This document shows, in pieces, positions 35,314 through 42,093 of a DNA stretch of 64,000 bases. Within the stretch, counting starts at the first letter, position 1. Every line of letters begins with the position of its first letter. A model generated the notes under the pieces. The model had not been told where the DNA came from. It made no database searches and worked only from the letters and a program-made list of their open reading frames with translations. A program made the translations under genes and the position numbers. The DNA is from Bowmanella denitrificans (GTDB taxonomy: Bacteria; Pseudomonadota; Gammaproteobacteria; Enterobacterales; Alteromonadaceae): NCBI RefSeq assembly GCF_002887595.1, contig NZ_PEBU01000010.1, positions 1-64,000 on the forward strand, written 5' to 3'.

Positions 35314-36562
35314 GCGAGAATATAACGAAGCGTTTGTCTGGATCTGGTTACCTGGTGAAACCGAGCCGGTTGTTGCAGGTAAGCTTGAGGCTGACAGGGA
35401 TCGATTGTTTTTCAACTACGGTAAGAGCTATCTTGCCCGCGTAAAGGACACTCCGCGCGCAATTCCGCTCTATGCGCCAGAGTTACCGCTCAAATCTGGA
35501 TTTATACCAAATCTGGAGGGACTAACAATGCCAGGATGCATTCGCGACTCCGCGCCTGATGCTTGGGGGAGGCGCGTTATCATCAATAAAAAACACGGAA
35601 CCAAAGGGCAAGATATTGATACCGCTTCACTCGATGAACTGACTTATCTTCTTGAGTCGGGCTCTGATCGAATAGGGGCTTTAGACTTCCAGCTCTCCCC
35701 CACTGAATATGCTCCGCGATTTGCGAAAAATGTCAGCATAGAAGAGCTTCTAGAATCCGCAGAGCGAGTTGAAAAAGGGGTTCCGTTGACACCAGAGCTC
35801 GACCAAGCGCTCTATCATGGTAGTTCAATCGGGGGCGCTCGCCCGAAGGCTTTGATTGAGGAGGGTGATAAGAAATATATCGCCAAGTTCTCTGCATCCA
35901 ATGATCTATACAGCGTAGTAAAGGCCGAGTTTATCGCGATGCGTTTAGCTAAGCTGGCCGGGCTAAATGTTGCGCCTATCCTGATAAACAAAGCGGCTGG
36001 AAAAGATGTTATCTTAATTGAGCGGTTTGACCGGATTAAAAAAGGTCCTATTTGGGCGAGAAAAGCTATGGTCTCTGCCCTTACCTTGTTTGAGCTAGAT
36101 GACATGATGGCCAGATATGCCAGTTATGAGTTGCTAGCTGAAATTATTCGTCACCGCTTTGTTGATCCAAAAGAAACACTGAAGGAACTGTTTTCACGTT
36201 TGTTGTTTAATATCCTATGCGGGAATACGGACGATCACGCAAGAAACCATGCGGCTTTTTGGGATGGCCAACAATTAGAACTCACGCCCGCCTATGATAT
36301 TTGCCCCCAAGGCAGAACGGGCAATGAGCAGGGGCAAGCCATGCTCATTCATGGCAATCAAAATGCAAGTACCTTTAGTACTTGTCTAGCCACAGCGCCA
36401 AACTTCCTGTTAAGCCAAGAAGAGGCGATAGAGATTTTTGAACACCAAAAAACGACCATTGAAAAACACTGGGCATCAGTTTGTGATGAAGCAGAGTTAA
36501 GCGAAGTTGAGCGTAATTTATTCTGGCACAGGCAGTTTTTAAATCCGTATTCTGTTCGTTAG
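35300..36562 (+). CDS. hipA: HipA-like serine/threonine kinase toxin
   Basis: Protein of 420 residues. Visible HipA signatures are the P-loop-like GSSIGGARPKALIE (about residues 174-187), the segment KYIAKFSAS, and the catalytic and metal-binding NTDDHARNHAAFWDG (about 310-324) followed by LTPAYDICP. HipA of E. coli phosphorylates glutamyl-tRNA synthetase and causes persistence; the target here is unknown. The key motifs look intact, so the toxin is probably active. Its start lies within the end of hipB, ensuring coupled synthesis. Confidence 0.88.
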   Translation: MMTSKREYNEAFVWIWLPGETEPVVAGKLEADRDRLFFNYGKSYLARVKDTPRAIPLYAPELPLKSGFIPNLEGLTMPGCIRDSAPDAWGRRVIINKKHGTKGQDIDTASLDELTYLLESGSDRIGALDFQLSPTEYAPRFAKNVSIEELLESAERVEKGVPLTPELDQALYHGSSIGGARPKALIEEGDKKYIAKFSASNDLYSVVKAEFIAMRLAKLAGLNVAPILINKAAGKDVILIERFDRIKKGPIWARKAMVSALTLFELDDMMARYASYELLAEIIRHRFVDPKETLKELFSRLLFNILCGNTDDHARNHAAFWDGQQLELTPAYDICPQGRTGNEQGQAMLIHGNQNASTFSTCLATAPNFLLSQEEAIEIFEHQKTTIEKHWASVCDEAELSEVERNLFWHRQFLNPYSVR

Positions 36563-36926
36563 TTATGTGGCGTTCACTCCTACTAACTCGAAAATACCAA
36601 ATGTCATAAATAAAGCCCAAGGCCTTATACAAAATGATAAAAATCCAGAATAGGGCACGAAACGCACGAGGAACAATAGACTTCTGATTAAGAGCCAGGG
36701 CGTGAGCATGTTCCATGCATATTCCGGCCCAATTCGATCACCGATTTCGGTTCAATCCGATCACTGATTTCGGTCTAATCCGAGCGCTCATTTCGGACTT
36801 ATCCGATCAAAATTGACGTTTTTCCGAAATCACTGATCGGAATACCGAAATCCTCTCACGCTTTAAATCAAGCGGACTATCGTGGCCGCTAGCGGATGAT
36901 TTCAGCGATAAAGGATACGAAGCGTA
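36563..36926. mobile_element. remnant with IS21-type terminal repeats, no transposase
   Basis: After a short AT-rich stretch, 36734-36802 holds three tandem imperfect 23-base units, each with CCGATCAC-GATTTCGG or a close variant, then a partial fourth unit. At 36824-36840 the same motif appears inverted (CCGAAATCACTGATCGG), with a partial second inverted copy to 36855. Repeated motifs of this kind lie at both ends of IS21-family elements. Here the two opposed ends are only about 20 bases apart with no istA or istB between them. Confidence 0.55.
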
Positions 36927-37127
36927 TCAATGCTTGAGATCCTTGTGTGACTGAGCGCAGTCACGCAAGTAGAGATTGATAAGGCTCTGATACGGAATGT
37001 CCTTTTTCTCGGCCAGATTCTTGAAATACGCGACAGTATCCTCATCCAGCCGGACCGTAACCTGCTTCTTGAGCTTCTTGGCATATGGATTCAGAACTGA
37101 CTCGGAAAAGTCGTAGTTATCACGCAT
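36927..37127 (-). CDS. BrnA-like antitoxin, orphan
   Basis: Protein of 66 residues, very similar to the BrnA encoded at 37380: both have NPYAKKLKK or NPYASKLKK, then VTVRLDEDTVAYFK (ribbon-helix-helix strand and helix) and IPYQSLINLYLRDCA. The ATG at 37127 follows AAGGG at a proper distance. No toxin gene precedes it; instead there is a transposase fragment. The frame is open upstream into that fragment, which could give a fused longer protein from a start at 37262. Confidence 0.7.
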   Translation of the reverse strand: MRDNYDFSESVLNPYAKKLKKQVTVRLDEDTVAYFKNLAEKKDIPYQSLINLYLRDCAQSHKDLKH

Positions 37128-37262
37128 GTCTGTACCCTTCATAAGTTTTTCTTTCTCGCCTGTTCGCCTTGCGGGCAAATCTAGCTTCTCATCAATCAAA
37201 TTATGAATAGCGTGTTCGAACGTACCGGCTTGTAACTGGTCGAGATAGTTAATCACCACCAT
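37128..37262 (-). pseudogene. N-terminal fragment of an IS1182-type transposase
   Basis: The 45 codons in frame with the orphan BrnA gene encode VINYLDQLQAGTFEHAIHNL and then IDEKLDL. This matches the N-terminal PGTFEY/H...LIDNELDL pattern of IS1182-family DDE transposases. The rest of the transposase is absent; the frame runs directly into the antitoxin gene. It is best explained by an insertion followed by deletion that also removed the cognate brnT. Confidence 0.5.
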
Positions 37263-37307
37263 CGAGTGCTGATGATTTATTGAGCTATTTTAGGGTTTTT
37301 CTACAAG

Positions 37308-37385
37308 CCTCAACGCCCGCCATAAACGGCGTGAGGAACGAGCGCCCGGCGACCGCAGGGAGCGAATTTAATGGCTCTGTTATGG
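37308..37385 (-). other. attC site 1 (after brnTA cassette)
   Basis: On the minus strand the site runs from CCATAAC (R'' side, containing the brnA stop codon) to GGGCGTTGAGG (R' side). GCCATTAAA near the left pairs with TTTATGGC near the right, and GC-rich inner arms can fold. The GGCGGGCGTT end is like Vibrio chromosomal cassette repeats. Confidence 0.75.
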
Positions 37386-37604
37386 CTTGGCATGCCAGGC
37401 AATATCAATCTTTTTATGATGCGCCGCACAATCTCTAAGATACAGATTGATAAGGCTTTGATAAGGCACGCCTGTTTCCTCTGACATTTTTTTGAAATAG
37501 TCAATGACATCCTCGCCAAGCCTGATAGTGACAGGTTTCTTTAATTTTGAGGCGTATGGATTTTTACGCGATTTCATTTTTGAAAAATCATATTCATCTT
37601 TCAT
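37380..37604 (-). CDS. brnA: BrnA antitoxin
   Basis: Protein of 74 residues with a ribbon-helix-helix core (KKPVTIRLGEDVIDYFKKMS) and the BrnA C-terminal IPYQSLINLYLRDCA-like segment (here VPYQSLINLYLRDCA). It overlaps brnT by four bases and follows it, as usual for this type II pair. It neutralises BrnT and represses the operon. Its stop codon lies in the attC R'' box, as is typical of a compact integron cassette. Confidence 0.88.
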   Translation of the reverse strand: MKDEYDFSKMKSRKNPYASKLKKPVTIRLGEDVIDYFKKMSEETGVPYQSLINLYLRDCAAHHKKIDIAWHAKP

Positions 37605-37891
37605 GACAGTCCCCCTTCATAGAACTTGCGTTCCTTGCTGGTTGCTTTGCGCGCAGAAATGATTCGGATAGTTCTCCCCTGATCGCGCTCACAGTGGCAC
37701 ACGACCAAGACCCTGGACTCATTACTCATTCCCAACATAAGGAAGCGATCTTCTGATGGGAGTGAGTTTTCATCATCAAAGTACTGAATGGCGAACTCAT
37801 CGTAAAAGACTGATTTCGCCTCATAAAAAGAAACCCCATGTTTCTTGAGGTTTGAGTCAGCCTTCTTCTGATCCCACGCAAATTCAATCAT
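37601..37891 (-). CDS. brnT: BrnT ribonuclease toxin
   Basis: Protein of 96 residues of the BrnT family, a RelE-like mRNA-cleaving toxin. Signatures: EFAWDQKKADSNLKKHGVSF, the central EDRFLMLGMSNESRVLVVCH and the C-terminal RIISARKATSKERKFYE containing the conserved Arg and Glu/Tyr residues. It looks intact. Together with brnA it forms one integron cassette. Confidence 0.9.
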   Translation of the reverse strand: MIEFAWDQKKADSNLKKHGVSFYEAKSVFYDEFAIQYFDDENSLPSEDRFLMLGMSNESRVLVVCHCERDQGRTIRIISARKATSKERKFYEGGLS

Positions 37892-37937
37892 AAATACAAT
37901 GTATGTACATCCCGGCAGACTGTCAAGCTTGGAGGGC

Positions 37938-38000
37938 CATAACGCCCAAAACAGCGGGGAACCAGTTTGCTGGTGATCCGCTGCTTTTGATTGTTATAGC
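37938..38000 (-). other. attC site 2 (after yoeB-type cassette)
   Basis: About 63 bases. On the minus strand it runs from CTATAAC (R'') to GGGCGTTATGG (R'). AAAAGCAGCGG pairs with CCGCTGTTTT, giving a strong cruciform stem. It starts 3 bases after the toxin stop codon and ends about 45 bases before brnT. Confidence 0.85.
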
Positions 38001-38002
38001 TT

Positions 38003-38269
38003 TCATTCATAGTGGGTCCACAACCGAAGTACCTTAATGGATTTTTCTTTTTCTAATACTTGGTATACCAACCGGTGCTGTATATTGATTCTGCGTGAGC
38101 AGGCACCTGCCAAATCACCAACTAATTTTTCATAGGGCGGCGGATTCTGATAGGGGTTTTCTTCAATAATTTGGAGCAACTCCTTGGCCTTATCTTTTAA
38201 TCCGGAAGAAGCTAGTTTGCGCGCGTCTTTTTGTGCCTGCTTTGTGTAATAAACTTTCCACGTCACCAA
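38003..38269 (-). CDS. YoeB/Txe-family mRNA interferase toxin
   Basis: Protein of 88 residues with the RelE-superfamily fold: YYTKQAQKDARKLASSGL, NPPPYEKLVGDLAGACSRRINIQHRLVYQV and a C-terminal LRLWTHYE. The Arg-rich SRRIN and final His-Tyr resemble YoeB/Txe, which cut mRNA at the ribosome. It overlaps its antitoxin gene by seven bases and forms a cassette with it. Confidence 0.9.
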   Translation of the reverse strand: MVTWKVYYTKQAQKDARKLASSGLKDKAKELLQIIEENPYQNPPPYEKLVGDLAGACSRRINIQHRLVYQVLEKEKSIKVLRLWTHYE

Positions 38270-38505
38270 TCAAGCTCCTGGTCACACTCCCCCAAGTCGG
38301 CCTCCATACCTTCGCGGATTGATTCACGCATACCAGGGATCGATACCAGGTGTAATGTCTCGTTTATAGCATTCCAGTCCTCTTCAGACAGGAGCACGGC
38401 ATTACCTCTTTTTCCTGTAATAACAATAGGTTGGTGACTGGTGGACGCCTCGTCTATCAGTGCATATAGCTTAGAACGGGCTTCTGTAGCATTTAATGTG
38501 GTCAT
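38263..38505 (-). CDS. YefM/Phd-family antitoxin
   Basis: Protein of 80 residues: N-terminal DNA-binding part MTTLNATEARSKLYALIDEA, then HQPIVITGKRGNAVLLSEEDW, classic for Phd/YefM antitoxins, and an acidic C-terminus that should wrap the toxin. First gene of the pair. A perfect palindrome lies about 20 bases upstream. Confidence 0.92.
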   Translation of the reverse strand: MTTLNATEARSKLYALIDEASTSHQPIVITGKRGNAVLLSEEDWNAINETLHLVSIPGMRESIREGMEADLGECDQELDW

Positions 38506-38525
38506 GATTCACCTCCAGACCGAAA

Positions 38526-38547
38526 AGCGTACGCCATATCGTACGCT
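38526..38547. promoter_or_regulatory. palindromic operator of the YefM/YoeB-type pair
   Basis: AGCGTACG and CGTACGCT form a perfect inverted repeat around six bases. GTAC-centred palindromes are the known operator type for YefM proteins, so autoregulation by the antitoxin is likely. Confidence 0.75.
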
Positions 38548-38564
38548 CGGTCAAGGTGCTAGTA

Positions 38565-38667
38565 GCTATAACGCTTGCCTAACCGGCGTAAAATAGCAGG
38601 CTAAAATTAGCGACGAAGGAGCGCAAGCCTGCTGTTTTGCGTCCTTTGGTTTAGGCACTTGTTATAT
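38565..38667 (-). other. attC site 3
   Basis: About 103 bases and the clearest attC of the array. On the minus strand it runs from ATATAAC to GCGTTATAG. GTGCCTAAACC pairs with GGTTAGGC, and an inner arm GCAAAACAGCAGGC pairs with GCCTGCTATTTTACGC with one unpaired base. It lies directly after the gene ending at 38669. Confidence 0.9.
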
Positions 38668-38668
38668 T

Positions 38669-39100
38669 TCAGTTGCTGAGATCCAAGTAGCTCGTAACTG
38701 ATTGCCTATTTTTACACTCACTAAAATATGGCAGTTGCTTATCTACACAAATAATATACTCGTCTTTTAATTCAACCACAGGCTTGATGTCTTTTACCAA
38801 ATAATGATCATTTACCTTTTTCAAGTGCACTAAAGCGAAGTTGAACGAAGTGAATTTAGGTAAACCACTTGAATGAGTGAACCCTATAAACTCAATAATT
38901 TCTGGTTCAGAATTTTCGTTGTACCATTCGTAGACGTTATATTTCAATTCAAAAGCAACATCCATACAAATACCGCTTTCTACATATTTATCACATGACT
39001 TTTCGCTTTCGACTACTGAAAAAGGTGACCCAAGAAATACAATATCATTTGCTTGCAGTAAGGAACTAAAGAAAAGAATAAAGAAAGTAAAAAGTTTCAC
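38669..39100 (-). CDS. cassette-encoded exported protein of unknown function
   Basis: Protein of 143 residues with an N-terminal signal peptide (hydrophobic FTFFILFFSSLLQAND) and four cysteines in the mature part (SCDKYVESGIC, YIICVDK, FSECKN) that could form two disulfides. No family recognised. The GTG at 39100 follows GGGAGAG and lies just after the upstream attC, so it is preferred over upstream TTG codons. AT-rich compared with the flanking core genes. Confidence 0.6.
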   Translation of the reverse strand: MKLFTFFILFFSSLLQANDIVFLGSPFSVVESEKSCDKYVESGICMDVAFELKYNVYEWYNENSEPEIIEFIGFTHSSGLPKFTSFNFALVHLKKVNDHYLVKDIKPVVELKDEYIICVDKQLPYFSECKNRQSVTSYLDLSN

Positions 39101-39115
39101 CAATCTCTCCCTGAA

Positions 39116-39188
39116 ATATAACGCCGCAAGCAAAGGCGCGCGTTAGCGCGTCCAGCCCGCAGGGCGATTTTGCCTTGCCTTGTTAAAT
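39116..39188 (-). other. attC site 4
   Basis: About 73 bases. On the minus strand it runs from ATTTAAC (a perfect RYYYAAC R'' box) to GCGTTATAT. AGGCAAGGCAAA pairs with CCTTTGCTTGC, and a GCGCGC-rich centre folds. It separates the cassettes ending at 39191 and starting at 39100. Confidence 0.85.
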
Positions 39189-39190
39189 GC

Positions 39191-39445
39191 TTACGCACGA
39201 GTGCCACCTGAATAGAGATGGTTAACACAGAAAGCACTGCCTTTTACTTGCTTGATGTCACAGCCTGACCACATGCATGATTCGTTGGTAAGACCGCCGC
39301 GATTTTGAACTATTCTCTCTTTTATGAGTGACTCACTATCAAATGCTTCCCAGTTTTCAGATGAGGGAATTTTTACTGCATAGCAGGTTTGATATTTATC
39401 CCACTCATCAACTTTATAGAGTTGCTTGCAATCGGGACATTGCAT
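39191..39445 (-). CDS. small Cys-rich cassette protein, possible zinc binder
   Basis: Protein of 84 residues starting MQCPDCKQLYKVDEWDKY. One CxxC lies near the N-terminus, and later C-x4-C and C-x2-H pairs appear (CMWSGCDI, FCVNHLYSGG). The spacing suggests one or two zinc sites. No family recognised. A TTG at 39451 is an alternative start; no good Shine-Dalgarno is visible for either. It ends just before attC site 4. Confidence 0.55.
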   Translation of the reverse strand: MQCPDCKQLYKVDEWDKYQTCYAVKIPSSENWEAFDSESLIKERIVQNRGGLTNESCMWSGCDIKQVKGSAFCVNHLYSGGTRA

Positions 39446-39472
39446 TAACAAAACCCAATTACCAACATCCAG

Positions 39473-39550
39473 TTAGTTTAGCTTTGATTTGAAATCAGAG
39501 TGATTGTTGCTGATATCAATTAAAGCGGGTTGTTCTTTGCAATTACACAT
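39473..39550 (-). CDS. 25-residue peptide in the same cassette
   Basis: An ATG at 39550 has AAGGGAAG four bases upstream and opens a 25-codon frame (MCNCKEQPALIDISNNHSDF...) ending at 39473, just 27 bases before the Cys-rich gene. It has a CxC motif. It lies directly after the upstream attC end, the normal place for a cassette's first gene. It could be a leader or a real small protein; the evidence is only position and ribosome site. Confidence 0.35.
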   Translation of the reverse strand: MCNCKEQPALIDISNNHSDFKSKLN

Positions 39551-39563
39551 AGCTTCCCTTGGC

Positions 39564-39834
39564 ATTTAACGATGCTGTAAAAAACTCAGCCCCTATTTAA
39601 GATTGCGATCCTACTTAAAATCCAGGAGAGTTTTTGATATTGATAACTCCAGATTTTAAAATAGGCGTCATTATTAACTTATTTATTGAACATTTTTTTG
39701 TTCAGAAAAATCTTCTGACCTTTTTCTACTACCTCAAGTTCTAAATATGACACACAGGCAGGCGATAATAGCGGAGCCACCTACGTGTTTGTGTCTCAGT
39801 CCGCACCCCGCGGCTAAATAATTTTCTGTTAGAA
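39564..39834 (-). other. attC site 5, apparently interrupted by ~190 bases of foreign DNA
   Basis: ATTTAAC at 39564-39570 is a perfect complement of the R' core GTTAAAT, and GTTAGAA at 39828 is an R''-like box holding the stop codon of the next gene. They are 264 bases apart, much more than other sites here. Between them lies AT-rich DNA with its own inverted symmetry (CCTATTTAA with TTAAAATAGG; AAAATCCAGGAG with CTCCAGATTTT). This suggests a small mobile element inside an attC. No gene is seen in it. Confidence 0.45.
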
Positions 39835-40284
39835 GCCTGCACGCCTTTGTTCCATTAGAGGATCGTGTGGTTTTACATTACCGCCAAATATTTGTCTGTA
39901 CACTTTACCTAAATCTGAAGTGATTTCCAAAACTATAAGATATGGTGAACCAAGTGCAGAGCGCCAATAGTGGTATTGCTTCTGATATTGTTCATTAAAT
40001 CTAAAAGTCACATGGGCTGACTTAAGCCAGAATATAGGGATTCTATGAGAATTCAGCATACTGTGAAGCAATTCATGCATACTATTGGCGAGTGGCTCGA
40101 TGCTTTTGTAGATGCAGCTATTTTCTAATTCTAAAAGATTAATTGAGATAGAAGATACTCTCTCTTGCTCTGCGATTAAGCAAAGTTGACCTATTGCCCA
40201 GTAACCAAGATGATCATTGTTACGACCATTTAGCATGTGAGCAAAATTTCTTACTATTCCCTTAAATTCCCTACGACGAGCCAT
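39829..40284 (-). CDS. cassette-encoded hypothetical protein, 151 aa
   Basis: Protein of 151 residues beginning MARRREFKGIVRNFAHMLNG and GRNNDHLGYWAIGQLCLIAE; a C-terminal segment reads KVYRQIFGGNVKPHDPLMEQ. Soluble and without a signal peptide. I have the impression that similar proteins occur in Vibrio and Shewanella cassettes but cannot name a family. AAGGGGAA precedes the ATG right after the attC end. The function is unknown. Confidence 0.65.
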   Translation of the reverse strand: MARRREFKGIVRNFAHMLNGRNNDHLGYWAIGQLCLIAEQERVSSISINLLELENSCIYKSIEPLANSMHELLHSMLNSHRIPIFWLKSAHVTFRFNEQYQKQYHYWRSALGSPYLIVLEITSDLGKVYRQIFGGNVKPHDPLMEQRRAGF

Positions 40285-40299
40285 GATTCCCCTTGGCTT

Positions 40300-40366
40300 T
40301 TAATGCTTAAATTTGAGGCAGATACGAGCGCCAGCGAGTAGCCATCCAAGGACAACTTTGTTAACC
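40300..40366 (-). other. attC site 6 (degenerate)
   Basis: About 67 bases. On the minus strand GGTTAACAAAGTTG on one side pairs with CAAATTTAAGCATTAA on the other. The R' core reads ATT instead of GTT, so the site may be inactive. The position between two cassette genes fits. Confidence 0.55.
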
Positions 40367-40390
40367 GAATAACATTTGCTTGCTATACGC

Positions 40391-40876
40391 TTATTCACTG
40401 AAACCCGATAACCGAAATGCCTGATGTCCAAGTTCCACCAATTTAGAAAGACCTCTCTCTTCAGCTTTGACTTCAGGTGTCCAAAGACAAGTCTCTGAAA
40501 AAGAGAAACCATCTTTTGGTCTAAAGCACCATATCGAGCCATCCATACCTCTATAATCATCAGTCCTTATGCCTGCTTGAACTGAGAGATATAATTTTTT
40601 TAAATTAATGGCCTGTTTTGACGTTAGTTCAGCCCTCGAAGTATGCGTCAACGTTCTTGTAGGTACACCACTAACAGGGGCTGGATCGATAAACTCTGAT
40701 ATGAGATAGCTTTGTTCACCGTAGCAGAAATGAAATATATATTTCCCCCGAAATGATGTTGTCACTTCCAGCTCAAATAATTGCCCTTTAAACGCTTCAT
40801 ATTTTGCACAATTGACTTCAGCTTGTGCTAATGCAGCCAAGCTAAAAAATAAGAGAAAGAATATTGGTATTTTCAC
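40391..40876 (-). CDS. cassette-encoded exported protein of unknown function
   Basis: Protein of 161 residues. The GTG at 40876 has CGAGGA six bases upstream and starts a signal peptide (KIPIFFLLFFSLAALAQA). The mature part has cysteines at NCAKYE, FCYGEQ, IWCFRP and ETCLW, so probably two disulfides in the periplasm. No domain recognised. A longer frame to 40894 would use a TTG inside the putative attC and is unlikely. Confidence 0.6.
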   Translation of the reverse strand: MKIPIFFLLFFSLAALAQAEVNCAKYEAFKGQLFELEVTTSFRGKYIFHFCYGEQSYLISEFIDPAPVSGVPTRTLTHTSRAELTSKQAINLKKLYLSVQAGIRTDDYRGMDGSIWCFRPKDGFSFSETCLWTPEVKAEERGLSKLVELGHQAFRLSGFSE

Positions 40877-40889
40877 TGTATCCTCGGCG

Positions 40890-40927
40890 TACAACGCAGC
40901 AAATCCGAAACATTTCCTTGTTAGTCA
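40890..40927 (-). other. possible short attC remnant
   Basis: On the minus strand GACTAAC (overlapping the stop of the DUF4062 gene) and GCGTTGTAC bracket about 25 bases with weak pairing (GGAAAT with ATTTGC). It sits where a cassette boundary is expected but is shorter than a normal attC. Confidence 0.3.
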
Positions 40928-42093
40928 TGTTGACTTACATTCCCTAGGCTCATTAGGCTTTCAACAAATTTGTGGAACTCCGAATTTGTGCTCATTGCAA
41001 CATCAAATGAGAATTTATGGACCAGAAGATTCCTGATATGGTTAATCGAAGAACGTCCAATTTTTTTATTGAAGATATGCTTATCAACCTGACCGCTGTA
41101 TTCATTATAAATTTTTTGATCCAAACCGGCTGCAATCCATGCTTCTATTGAAGGATTAGCAAAGAACCCTGAAATGTTCTCACACTGACTAGATTCAATT
41201 ATACGGTTAAGCTGCAAAACATTTTGGTGATACTCTTCTTCGGTATGAGCGTCACTATCAAGAAGAACTATTACATGTTCAAATATCTTTGAGTACGGAG
41301 CAACAACCTCATTAAAAGTATTGAGCACTTGATATTTTCCATATGTAGGAATTATTACAAAATGCTGAGCCAAATTAAGATGCTGGACTATATGTGAGAC
41401 GACTAACCGATCTACTTCCCCTTCAACTACAATACAGATACGTGTTCTACCTCTAGTATCAGTATGATCTTCAGTTGAAGTATTAACTGGTTTAGGAATT
41501 GATTTATTAAGCTCACTCATCCAAGTAATAAGCTTTTTCTCGAAATCAACTATGGATATAAATGGAGCAATCCAGTTGTTAGTCTTTCGTTGCGTAATCC
41601 AATCTAGAAAATCGAATATCTCATTTTTTTCTGAATATGCTGGAGAAAATGAAGTTAAATACTGATTTCTTCTCCTTGTCTCTTTCTCATCCAAAGTCCG
41701 TTGTCTTGCGAAAGTTACAACTGGTATTCCTTCTTTGTGTGCGACAAACACCTCACACCATGTTATGGATAACTTATTAAGTTCGTATACTAGTTCGAAC
41801 CTCTTCTTTTTGCCTGATTTTTGTGTACCAAGAACACTGAATTTCAGTGGCAAAAAGGGCTCCAATGTTGCCCCACCATATCTACCACCATATCTTCTGT
41901 CTACCAAACATATAACCAAATCAGACTCTTTGATAGCCTCTAGGCATTGGTCGTGAGAATGAAGTCCAATTCTAGCGGGGAACGTAGGGCTTTCGTGAAA
42001 TAAAACCTCATGACCATCAGCCTCAAGACGATCAACGACCAACGCCCTGAAATCCGAAAGATCATACGCAGTGGAGCTAAGAAATATCTTCAT
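40921..42093 (-). CDS. DUF4062-TOPRIM fusion protein, putative defence effector
   Basis: Protein of 390 residues. Residues 1-~85 match DUF4062 (MKIFLSSTAYDLSDFRALVV ... SHDQCLEAIKESDLVICLVD, RRYGG), a nucleotide-binding-like domain often found at the N-terminus of antiphage STAND proteins. A middle helical part follows. Residues ~217-330 look like a TOPRIM domain: ICIVVEGEVD with Glu224 or Glu226, then VIVLLDSDAHTEEE with Asp279 and Asp281, and FFANPSIEAWIAAG as in RloB/DUF4276-type proteins. These acidic residues would bind metal for nuclease or ligase chemistry. It is the outermost cassette of the array and AT-rich. Defence is inferred from domains and location, not shown. Confidence 0.7.
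   Translation of the reverse strand: MKIFLSSTAYDLSDFRALVVDRLEADGHEVLFHESPTFPARIGLHSHDQCLEAIKESDLVICLVDRRYGGRYGGATLEPFLPLKFSVLGTQKSGKKKRFELVYELNKLSITWCEVFVAHKEGIPVVTFARQRTLDEKETRRRNQYLTSFSPAYSEKNEIFDFLDWITQRKTNNWIAPFISIVDFEKKLITWMSELNKSIPKPVNTSTEDHTDTRGRTRICIVVEGEVDRLVVSHIVQHLNLAQHFVIIPTYGKYQVLNTFNEVVAPYSKIFEHVIVLLDSDAHTEEEYHQNVLQLNRIIESSQCENISGFFANPSIEAWIAAGLDQKIYNEYSGQVDKHIFNKKIGRSSINHIRNLLVHKFSFDVAMSTNSEFHKFVESLMSLGNVSQHD

Noticed and set aside
40300-40560. Minus-strand 86-codon frame overlapping the exported cassette protein
   Set aside because: It overlaps a better-supported gene in another frame and runs through a putative attC site.
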